Shown: positions 22,901 through 34,900 of the stretch, in pieces
Layout of the letters: each line of letters starts with the position of its first letter
Numbering within the stretch: position 1 is the first letter of the stretch
NCBI GenBank assembly: GCA_032718475.1
Contig: JAUCBJ010005028.1
Location: 1-64,000, forward strand
Reading direction: 5' to 3'
DNA length: 64,000 nucleotides
Source: Nemertoderma westbladi
Lineage: Eukaryota > Xenacoelomorpha > Nemertodermatida > Nemertodermatidae
The notes under the pieces: model-generated
What the model was told of the DNA's origin: nothing
The model's database searches: none
The model's input: only the letters and a program-made list of their open reading frames with translations
Program-made: the position numbers and the translations under genes

Positions 22901-25900
22901 GTTCCACACTCCTATCTGGGTCACAGATGGTTATATCTAAGAGACTGTCTGACAGGTTTTGCTTTGTGTCGGACATGTTTGTTTGTACAGTTGAATGCCT
23001 ACTGCTATATTACAGTTAAAGCAAGTCTAGTAATTCAGTATCAACTGTTAGCCTAGTAATTAATTACCGATACTGCTACTCAGTGTAGCGTGATATATAT
23101 ATAATATATTAGAATACCGGTATGCTTATAGTATATATATAAGTATTATTACAGACTAGGTTTGCCACAGAATACCGGTATATAATTTCGGCACAAATAT
23201 ATATAAATATATAATAGGCCTATCGTGAATACCGGTATACAGCTTACACTTATAGTATATATAAGTATAATTATGGACTAGAATTAATTACAGAATACCG
23301 GTATAACTTCAGCCTAAATTTATAGAAATAAATATGATAAGCCTATTGTAAATACCGGTATGTCAATTATTTTAGAATAATTGAATTTCTGAATTTTAGG
23401 GGTTACTTGGTTACTTTACCTTACTTTATTACCGTTATTTAAGCAGTAGTCCAACTGACATTAAGACCTAATTGTTGTATGACAGGCCTACTATTTATAA
23501 ATCGGTTTGAGTTGATTTATAATATATATACCCGTATAATGGGTTTTGTCAATGTTTGAAATAAATGTTATTATTTCTGGGAAGGAGTCACTACACAGAA
23601 GCTGTGCGCTCTCAGTGAAGTGCTACTTGTTGGACACTAAAACAAATAATTCTAATTTACCTAAGTTACTTAATACTACAAATTACGTACAATTCGGGTG
23701 AGATTACAATCTCTAAATAAACACAAAAATTTACACGTACGAATTTTTAGGGTAATTTTACAAGAAGTCTACAAACCAGCCTAACAAAGGGGTTAGAATA
23801 TCTGGTTATTACAACGGACAGGATACTACAGTATTTGAAAATAATAAAGCAGTAGTAAATATACTGCGTTGTCCAGATAGGAAAAATACCACCGTCTGAC
23901 AACTTATAGCCGTATCGCTATAAGTACTACGTTATGTATCACGGAGTGTTCCTACCTAGAAGTTAATTACCGCGGTCTACCAGAACCAACGTGCCTATTA
24001 ACCACTTTACAACACAAATATACTGCCTATACACTAATTACCTTCGGAAAGCACTGTACACTAAACCCTAAATTAGGTACAAGTACTCATACAACCAATA
24101 ATCAGTAGTTAAAATACTTGAACAGCTAAAAGAACCACGGTATCTGCTGGAGTGACCGGGGCACAAAATCACCAGTCTTTACCTACACCCAGCAGCCCTG
24201 ATGTAGTACCGGGGTTAATTGAACTATAACGGTATATATAACAAGCACAATTACTGTAGGAATAAACTTGGGGATATGAATGTTGCGAATAATCGCATAA
24301 ACTCTGAATAAGAAAAGAAATATTACGCTACGCGTACAGACTACTCAAACAAAATGCAGACCAAATACTGACAGACTACTATCAAGCCTAAACAAACTAC
24401 GGTATATGCAGACTCCGAAATGGTTAGTTAGTATGCGTTCTAACCGAGTAGTACGACTTATTCTTTCGAGGGGGTTTACCTCACAGCACTGGAAGCCCCT
24501 ACATTCCCAACTGGCACTTTATCGGATATACACTCTACACACACCGCAATCTCTTCAAACCTAACAACAGCTAGGCAACAATCCAGCCTACAAATTATCT
24601 AAATAAGAAATATTACGCTACCCGTACAGACTACACAAACAAAATACAGACCAAACGCCGGCAGACTACTATCAAGCCTAAACAAACTACAGTATATGCA
24701 GTCTCCGAAATGGTTAGCTAGTATGCGTTCTAACCGAGTAGTACGACTTATTCTTTCGAGGGGGTTTACCTCACAGCACTGGAAGCCCCTACGTTCCCAA
24801 CTAGTACTTTTTCGGACATACGCTCTACACACACTACAGTCCCTTCAGACTTAACAACAGTCAGACAACAGTCCAGCCTACAAATTATCTGTACAACCTG
24901 AGCAGGCTTACACGTCTTCTGCTCAATATTGGCCTACAAATAAATAAAACTGACAGAAATAAGTAAAATCCCAATAAAAAACCAGGGCTGCAGTCCGTGA
25001 TTAAATATTAGGGCCTACCGGTATATAATTATCAAAATCGAATAATACTGCTGTACCTGTACTGCTGTAAGTACCGGTCCGAGTGGTTAGGTAGTCAGGC
25101 CTACTGGGTACCGGTTGCCGGTACTTCAGCTTTATTGCCTACTGCAATACAGAAGCAATAACCGTTATTGTTCTTACCAGAACAATATTAAACTGTATTT
25201 ATTGCCTACACTGCAATCTGAAATCAATATCTGTTATTGTTCGCGCTTTCAGACCTTTAGCAGTTTAACCTGCCAAATTTGGATGTCTTCTAGATAATAA
25301 ATCGAATTTAGCCTATGACGAGTATTTGATACACTACATTAGCCGAAGCCAGTCTATGCGCGACCATTCACCCGCTGGATATACCCGGGAGACTGGATTC
25401 GGAAGCCTAACCTTATTGCTGTGTAGGCCTACTGTATTATTCGACTGATCGTAATATATAATCTCTGACAAATATTATTCACTTTCGGGAAATATTAACA
25501 GTTCCTTTAGGACGTGGCGCTCTAAATATGTAAACAGAGTTATGACTTAAACTAGACACAACGGGATGGCTATGGATTCACGTATATAGCGCATTCTTTA
25601 GGAGATGCTTTGTTATCAGTCACAATCATACACACTACTGCACAATGCTGCACACCGATCTGCCGACCTTCACTAATTTTAGTCACATATAAAGAGAACA
25701 ACAACCGACTAATGTAGTGCCTATGAAATAGCATTAGATTCAATCCAAAACCACTTTAATGTAAGTCGCAATTGTTATATGTAACCGGGCTCTCTTACCT
25801 TCAGTATATCAAGAAGATTGAGGGTTTTATAATTATTTATCGATATTCCAAATATAATAATATTCCATCAACTGATATAATGAATAACCGACAGTAAATA

Positions 25901-28900
25901 GCAGTAAAAATGCGGTGTTTGTAGTTGACAATATGATTAGGTGAGTTATGTTATGATTGATTTGTTAAGATAACAGATATACGTTTCTATGATTAAGCCT
26001 GCTAATGTTGGGCTAAAGCCTGAAACAACAGAGATTCCAAAGCCGGTCTTCTAGGCTCGGGAAAACCAACACAACTGATCCCTCTGGGCTGTTGTAGGTA
26101 TCTTTCAACACAAAGAGAAACAGCTCTCATTGGCCGAGTTCCAGATTCTGTAGGTTCCACGAATGTCTAAATGCCGAACTATTCGGGTTTTTGCAGCCCA
26201 TATTCAACACAAGGCGAAATCGCTCTGATTGGTGGATCATTGTTCTGATTGGTTGATCGAACAGAACAAAGAGCCTATAGGCGTACAGCAAATCGGTTGG
26301 TAGATTGCGTCATTTGAGTTAGGTAGTTTAGAGTATTTGAGCACATTGTGGGAAAACTGGCTTTTTATGTCCGCTAAAGCACACATGCAGACACAGCGGA
26401 TAAATCGCTAGTTATGTCCTCTAAAAACACCTTACACAGTACATTGCGGAGAAAAGGGCCAGTTATATCCCGCAAAAGCTTTTACATGCTCCTCTGATAT
26501 TACAGACCGTAACAAATTTGGCAGCTTGTACGATGAATTCCATTTTATTTGTAAAAATAACCTCCCTCTCATGCCCATTCCCAAAAAGGTTGTCGCTAAA
26601 AAACCGTGACTTACCCGTGGACTACTGTTCGCCATTCGTAAAAAAAAATGTTATATGATGTTATGACAAACAAAAACAAAAAAATCCTAGTAGTGATAAT
26701 CACTCTATCTTTAAATCATGTCGCAACAAATTAACTAGCTTACTTAGAACTGCTGAAAAAGAAATACTACGAATCCCAATTTACTACTAATTCGAATAAT
26801 ATACTATTAACACTTCTAAATCGCTCTAATAGTCCTCAGTTCCTAAACAACTACAGTCCAGATCTCCCACGACGGCTCAACCTATTACGTGTCCAGTTCT
26901 ATTGCCATAGCTAATCATTTTAATTATTTTTTTCTACCATCGGTTCTGTCTTAGCTTCCCAACTCCCCTCCTCTTCCCGTGACCCAACTCGCCACATTTG
27001 CCAACCTCGACCTAACTCTTTAATAAGATCCATTATAATGTTCTGCAACTCCGTGAAACTTCCTCCTCGAACGACGAATTCCCACTAACTTTAGCTATTC
27101 TTGCTGCTCCTTATACCTTTTCACACCTCGCGACATTGATTAACCGAAGTATACGACGAGGCCATTTTCCAAATTATCACTCAAGTAATAATCCAAATAA
27201 TCACTCACTCGAGGTGTCGAAACACATACCAGGCCATAAAGGTGGTGACCCATTTCTTACCTCGAACTGCCGTCCCATATCCTTACTCTCTGTTTTTTAC
27301 AAAATTTTTGAGTCTGTAATTTACTCACAATTAATTTCTTATATAGACAAATATAATGGGCTATCTCTCAATCAATTTGGATTTCGTTTGAAATACAGAC
27401 GCCAGAGCTCATGTCTGTTTGTTGATTTAAAAAAAGCTTTCAACAAGTTAGATCATCCCATACTTTTAAAAAAACTGACGTTACATGGCTTTCGTGTGAC
27501 ACCTCTCACAACCGACAGCAGCAATTTTCTATAGATAAGTATCTCTCTCTTCTCTCAGGTCTATTACTTGTGGAATTCTCCAAGGATCGGTCCTCGAGCT
27601 GATCCTATTCTTATTACATATAAACGATCTTCCCAATTGCACTTATTTCTTGGTTACCCTGTTTGCTGAGGACTCAACCCTTATGCGCCATGGGCAGCTT
27701 CTTCTTCCTCTAATCAACTGGTACACACCCACTTGTATACCATATAATACACACCATAAAATATTGTTATTTCTCACGCTCCGATATTATGCTTCCACAA
27801 TATATCACGTAGATGACATATTACTAACAGTTATTTAAGGTATCACTATTTATGCAGAGCAATTTTTTATCCTTTTCTCAAAATATGGTAAATTCTTCAA
27901 GGTTTATGTTTTTTAACCTACAGTATATTTTACTCACTAACATACTTATAATTTAGGAATCTGTAGATGAACTGAAACTGAAGATACCGACATGTATATA
28001 CGCAAACGATAAAGATGCGGAGATAGGCTCCATTATTTTAATGGTTGATATCCGGTCGCTTGGATTTGAGGAAAAGTGTCATATGATGGAAATAGGGTTT
28101 ACAAAACGAGAATTTAATAAAGGTGGGTACTTTAGCAATAAGTTGTCAGTTGCAGTTTACATTTTGGTGATTGGCAGCACCGATGGTATGAGATTTTCCG
28201 CAGAAAGTTTCTCACTTCGTAAAGTTTTTAATGAGTTTAAATATACAGTAAGTTTGTGTTCCAGATTCCAATAGCTAGTTGTTTTAACAGGAGGTTATTT
28301 TTCTAAATCTTACATTTTCGATATTTGAGTAAGAGCGCTGATAACTCTACGTCACTCGTTGATAACACGGACTTTACTAATAAACGTTTTTAATGATCAG
28401 AGCTTGGCCACAGATCGCCACGCATGGCTTGGCTATGCGTCAACATCATCGCGTTATAATCGCTCCAAAATTAATATGATATGTAACCGCAAGGATAAGG
28501 CTTTTCAAACATCTCATTATACAGATTGTCATTAGTTAGTTTGGCTGTCCTTCTTTGTGGGTTGGCTTTCATGGGGAGTGTTTAATTTTGACTGTTTAAT
28601 TTCCCATTCTGGCTCCCTTTCTGTATCTGACTGCATTTAATTCCAGCTACCAAAACTAAAATTATTTTGCCTACCACAGATTTCGCCAGAAGAATGGGTT
28701 TTCAAAATGAATTTTCAAATTGATAAAATAATTACTTTTTATTTGATTTTGTCTTTAGTTATTGATGAATTGGCGAAAATCCACGCCATTGGATATGCTG
28801 TAAAGGAGTTTAAACCTGAGATGATTAAAGAGTTTGGGATTGATTGTCACGCAGCACTCGTAAAGTTAGTTACTTTGCAGAATTCGGATGAATTTGTTAT

Positions 28901-31900
28901 TCAAGAAAGAAAAGCTTGGAGGTAACGTGGGAAATATATTGCATAATTAGTATTTCACTTCGAAATATCACATCCAATATAATCGATCAACCATCAAATA
29001 ATAAATAATAACGCATTCATATAGGATCTAGGACAATTCGGTCCCGGACAATTCGGTCCGGAAATTTCGGTCCCGGTCAATTTGGTCCGGAAAATTCAGT
29101 GCCGTACAATTCGGTCCCAAAACACTAAATAAATGTGACCGAATTGCCCAGGACCGAATTGTCCGGTTCCTGATAGAAACGTTTGAGCGTTTTTTAAAGT
29201 TTATTTGATATTGGTGAATGTTCTAGAACATTAGTAGATATATTTTTATGGTAGCTAGAATTTTTGAAATGTAAAAAATACTGTATTTTTGTTATTGGTA
29301 AGTGTTCGAGAACATTACTATATATTATTTAATAAGTTAGCTAGTGTTTTTTTACTAGCTAGTATTTCTTGGAAATTATATAAAAATTTATGAAAAAATT
29401 AATATTTCATAATTAGGTCTAAACTGTTGCAGAATATATTAATTACCAAAAATAGTGATGATATTATAGCAGTTTAAACTGAACATCGTTTGGCGGTATA
29501 GTTTTTTTTAATCTAAATTCAGCAAAGTGTCCCTGAATGAGATCCAGCTATTATCTAGGATAATAATTTAGGCTCGTTAACCAACCAACAACACGCAACA
29601 TATTGAAAAAATCAGTTTTAATCATTTTAAATACATACTAGGCATTACTATGTTATGGGTACCCACTTTTTAACCAATATTTTTCAAATTGAAACGGCTT
29701 TTATCATGAGGTTTTTTGTTCTAGAACAAATATTTAACCTTCTGCCAGGAAGATGTTAGGCCGCGTTCACACTACCGAGTCAAAGTCAAAGTCAAAAGAA
29801 AATAAATACAGCTAGCTAGCAATAATAAATAATAATACATTATATAGGCCCAATATAATACATAAGGGGATTCTAGAAAATATTTAATTTCCTGTGATTA
29901 TGTTTTACATTTTGTCTTTTGACTTTGACTTTGACTCAGTAGTGTGAACGCGGCCTTAGCCAGTAATTTTGATTTTGTGTTAGCTAGTACTTTTTATTAG
30001 CTAGTGAAAAAAATTATAATTGAAAAATTGAAAAAAAAATTTGACCTGCTTTATCTTGTATTGTAAAAATGCCTTTTATTATGAGTTTTTTTGTTCTAGA
30101 ACAAATATTTGACCTTCTGACTGTAAGATGGAAGCTAAGTACCGGTACTTTTGATTTTGTGTTTAGTACTATTTATTAGCTAGTAAAAATTTAAATTAAA
30201 AAAAATTTAAAATATAATTTAATTCTCAATTATATATTTGCCTGGAATAATTTATGAGTCTCATGGTAGCTAGTAATTTTTATTTGATAGTCAAGGTAGG
30301 TCTAGCTAGTTATTATTCACTACCGGTAGCTAGTTTTTTTTATACTAACTATAGGCATATGTCAAAATACAGTTTTTACTATTCAGAAATGTAAATTATA
30401 TACATTTTTATTATACTCAGTCAGAACACTACCGTTGCTTAAAGGACTAGTTTATCGTGTTTTAATAATATTATTATGTTGATCTTTTCCAGAGCATCTA
30501 AAAAATTTCTAGATTTTTTAACCTTTTTATTAGTCATTTCGAGAATATATTAATGATATGGAAATTGTATAAATAAAAGGGGCACTACAATTCTTCTTTT
30601 GTACCAAAAATTTGGTTATGAAATTTTAAACAACCTAACAACGTAACTACCTAAAAAAAACACTAGCTACCATAAAAAAAACAATAGCTAACGTCTCACA
30701 GAATTTGACATTTATGTTCTAAAACAAAAAAACCTCATGATAATAGCAATTAACATGGTCAAATAAATGTTCAAAAAGTGGGTACCGGTACCCATAACAT
30801 AGTAATGCCACATACTACAGTATTACTAGCTAGTAAATAATTCAAAAGCTCCATAAAAACACCATATACCGGTAGCTGCTACCATACAGTACTAAAAATG
30901 TTAACAAAACGATAACAATTTTTTAGTTTCAAAAAAATTCTAGCTAGTAAAAAAACATCTATTAGGGTTGCTAGAACATTCACCATTATATACTGTAGTA
31001 CCAATTAAATTTGGTCACTGACAATTCGGTCCCGGACAATTCGGTCCCATAAATAGGTATGTTTTGGGACCGAATTGCCCTAGTCAGTATCCGGACAATT
31101 CGGTCCCCGGGAATTCAGTCCCAAAACACAAAATTAATGGGACCGAATTGTCCTGCTTCCATTCATATAATTCATTCCTAATTCAATTGTTTCTCGAATT
31201 AATCATGATCATATCGAATCCAATTCCAACATTGTATCAATGAACATTCATCTACATTAAATATATATGATATAATACATTATGATAATGCTCTCCATAG
31301 CGAAAAATTTCAACCGATCCTACTTGGGCTCGAACCCGGTACCTAGGTTAATTCTACATTATTATTGTTTCTCCATTACATTACCAGCCCTGATATCTCA
31401 GGTTATACAAGGTCTATATAATGTTATATAATGTGCATAATAGTATATAATATATACATAATGTGATATTGAAGTAATAATCATACCAGTATGATATTAT
31501 TCACTCATTAACCAGAAGAGACCTTCATGAAGTTCATTTTTCCTTACTTATGATTGAACTCTGCCTAAAACAATGGTGATCTGAAAAGTGAGAAGATCAT
31601 TTCTTATTATATTAGCAATTTTTACAGTTACAGGACAACTATTACCTTTATTATTCATATTAATTTATTAACTAACGTCACATCTTATTTGAGTACCTAC
31701 CTACAACAATAACTTAATTAATTATTATTATTGATAACACGTTCGTGGGGCCTTCGCGCAGGACGAGGCCCAGTTATGAGATACAAATTAAAATTGAGCG
31801 ACTGTATCACAAAATCAGTATTTGAGAAATTTAACCATACCGACATTCAATCAAAGAAAGGGGGACAGTACGTGTTCAGCCCTTTTAATCCGCAATAATT

Positions 31901-34900
31901 TTTATTGTCCGTTTAAATCCTTTTTTTGTCCTTTTTTTTTTTATTTTTTATGTCCTCCAAAAGTCTAATGTTAGGTTCCATGCTACCGGTTTCTCTACTG
32001 CTGTTCTCTCAGGCTATCAGTACCGGTATTAGTATATATAGCACTATTTTGCTGTATTGTATGTACAGATGTAGGTATAAAGCAGGTATTTAGAATTATT
32101 TAGATTATCTATTATTTAGAATAAAGTAGTACGATTTATTAAAGACTACAAACCTAGTAGTCGAGTAGACGCTTGGTACATTTTACTGACGAACCGTTCT
32201 CCAGCGTATGACTGCAATTTTATTTGCGCATGATGTTGTTCCACATTATAATAATAAATTTTCGCTATAAAGACTTTGGGAAAGGTTGAGCAATTTTTTT
32301 TATTGCCGTTTGTTTGGAGGATAAAATCATAACAAAATTTCCAAAAAAATGTTAATCTATGTAGAGAATGTGTTAGCAACAACATTAAACATTCTAGAAT
32401 ATTATGTTTTTATGATTCAAAACATTGCAGTAATAAGTTACATTTAGGCAATGAAAATAACCTTAAAGAGAGTTGGAGGCAACGAGTGCTTTGACTAAAA
32501 TAATTAAAAATTATTGTGATTAATAGTGACATTTAGTTTTGAGAAAGATTGTCTTATCTGGATCTACCGCCTTATGTAAGGCGATAGATCCAAAAAATCC
32601 AAAAGTTGGAAACGCAAGAAAAATGCAGCGATAGCAATATGAGAAAGGACTTTTGCCATTGATTTGCGAAACAAGATTGCCGCGATACGAAGAATTTGAT
32701 GGAAATTTGAAGATTCCTTTGGATTTGGGAGATGGTGAGCTTGAAGACCTAACTATTTTGGGAACCCGATTCTATCGAAGTTGTTACGTCAATTTTAAAG
32801 GTAATATACTTGGCACCACTGTGGAGTGGGTCACCATTTATTTTTTAATTTTATACAATTATATATTTACTATTTTTTACACACACTATAAACATTAGTT
32901 TTGTTTATTAGAATAAGTGAATTTGAAATGTTGCTTGAGTCACTGTGTAGGGAATGATTTCTTGATTAAATCGATTAAATCAGTAAATGGAGAAACTTTG
33001 TGCAGCATCCTCCAACGAAACTCGGCGAGATGGTTTTCGAGCAACAAGTTCTTCGTTCCCCTCTTTTTCCTCATGATCGTTGTTTTGGCGTGGGACCATA
33101 TTCCTTCAATCCGCTGCGTATGGGCGCCCGTGACAACGTTCACAAATCGGCCTTTGCCTTTGATACTATGGTTCACACTTTCGTGTAAATACTTGCCGCT
33201 GCCATCGAGGGCCCTCCATGGCCTTGTATTGCTAGTGATTCCCACAGTCTTACCACAGTAAGCGGCCCACTCGTCACTATGGATTAGGGTCCCTCCTTTA
33301 ACGTTGGCTTCCACTATTGGGCGTAAGGTCAGCATGTTTCGACGTTGAACATAAAACAATCGGACATCCACTTGGCCACCTGGGGATTTACATACAATTC
33401 CGAAAATCCACGGTCCATTTACCCGTTTACCATAATTCCTTGCCGATGTATTGAATTGACCGACTCGTTTATTGTAGATCTTTTTGACTCGTTTATTGTA
33501 GATCTTTCTCCTTCTTGTTACATCCCCGAGCAGCTTCCTCCCACGATTATACTTACGCTTACCGCGAAAGATCGATTCGTCGATCTGGACTGTCATCCCA
33601 ACTCCCCCCATTGGCTCAGCGTTATGCATGTCACTATTCATTAGTTCCCGAATGAAATTATGCCAATCAACGAATGTATGGTCGTTGATTCCTCCGATCA
33701 TTCCATTGAGCATCAGGTGTGCTGTGTTCAAAGTAATGTCTTGAAGAAACATAAACGTAATCCATAGAATCTGGGATACTAGTAGTTTAGATGCACCAAA
33801 CCACGTCCCGTTTCTTGCCGATAATTGGTGTCTTTGTGGCCCTTTGCAACGCCACATTAGACAAGTACCTCCGTGTTTTGTACGTCTAAAAATGTGGGCA
33901 GAGTAGCTACAACCAACATGTTTGCAAGAACTTTTACTAGTGGGTATGGGTAACAGGCCACAGGATTGTGCAAATGTTATCGCACTCCCCTCATCTTTTA
34001 AATTTTGGGAAATTTCTATAATATTTAAATCAGTGGACTGTCTCGAATATAAATGTCTTTGAATGTTTGTACTCATAATGTCAAAAAACACAAATGAATC
34101 TTTAAAATATGAAATGAATATAAACGTTCTAGAATTGTGTTGTAGTTGGAAACAATATTTAAATAAACTTAGTACACTTATAATATCGGTTAATATACAC
34201 AATAAAAAAAAATTAAAATGGTGACCCACTCCACAGTGGTGCCAATATACTTAATGTACACCACCTTTTAATATATAGAATATTGTATAATACTTATATT
34301 TAAAAAGACTTGTATTTTCGCTTTACAATTGTTGTTGGAAAAGAATTTTAAAACGTCTCCATCACCACGGCCCTATCAAGCATTATTGATCATTTTATAA
34401 TACTTTTTTTGTAGCTATTTTTAAGTTTTGATACATATAAATGTTCTGGAACATATTGCCGTTACCAAACATTTATACAATATTATTGTATTTTTTTTAA
34501 ATATTTCAGATTTTATTTATTTATTTTAAAATATGGCAGATTTTTTTTGTTATGAAAGAAATATTTTTTCAACTTTATTTGTTTATAACATAGGCCTATA
34601 TAAAAAAAAATGTGAATAAAACGCAACATAAAAGAGCAACATTCTCTAAGTGAGGCCTAATCCTATATAGAATCATTTTATTGCATATTTTGGCAGCTAC
34701 CACAAGCAGACAGATCCCACGACAGTTTGTTGGTATACCGAGGTCTCCTTTCTTGGGGAGAGGCTTTAGTTGACCTTTAGTCCAAATTGGTGTTGGCTTT
34801 TCCCCTTTTAACATCCGCTTGCAAACATTCAATAATGGTCTTTTTAGCACTCCAGTTTTCCATACCTCTTCAGGGATTTCACCTAATCCACTACTCGCTT

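Larger units (their letters stand above)
13999..26486 (-). mobile_element. BEL/Pao-type LTR retrotransposon, deletion derivative, in the kinase exon
   Basis: 12,488 bp bounded by two 1249-bp LTRs with TG...CA ends and a 5-bp TSD TGCTC (13994-13998 and 26487-26491). The ORFs run on the minus strand. They encode a BEL-type gag with CCHC-like knuckles and a retropepsin-like segment, then jump directly to the tract that normally precedes integrase. The reverse transcriptase, RNase H and integrase catalytic domains were not found, so the copy cannot move by itself. The LTRs differ at only about nine positions by eye (about 99% identity), indicating recent insertion. No TGG-type primer binding site was recognised next to the 5' LTR. 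Confidence 0.88.

Noticed and set aside
32635-32800. Extra kinase exon between exons 3 and 4
   Set aside because: Exon 3 ends with two codon bases and exon 4 supplies the third. Adding this stretch breaks phase, and the protein is continuous without it.
32917-33644. Plus-strand frames of 114 and 99 codons
   Set aside because: Antisense shadows of the Merlin transposase ORF.
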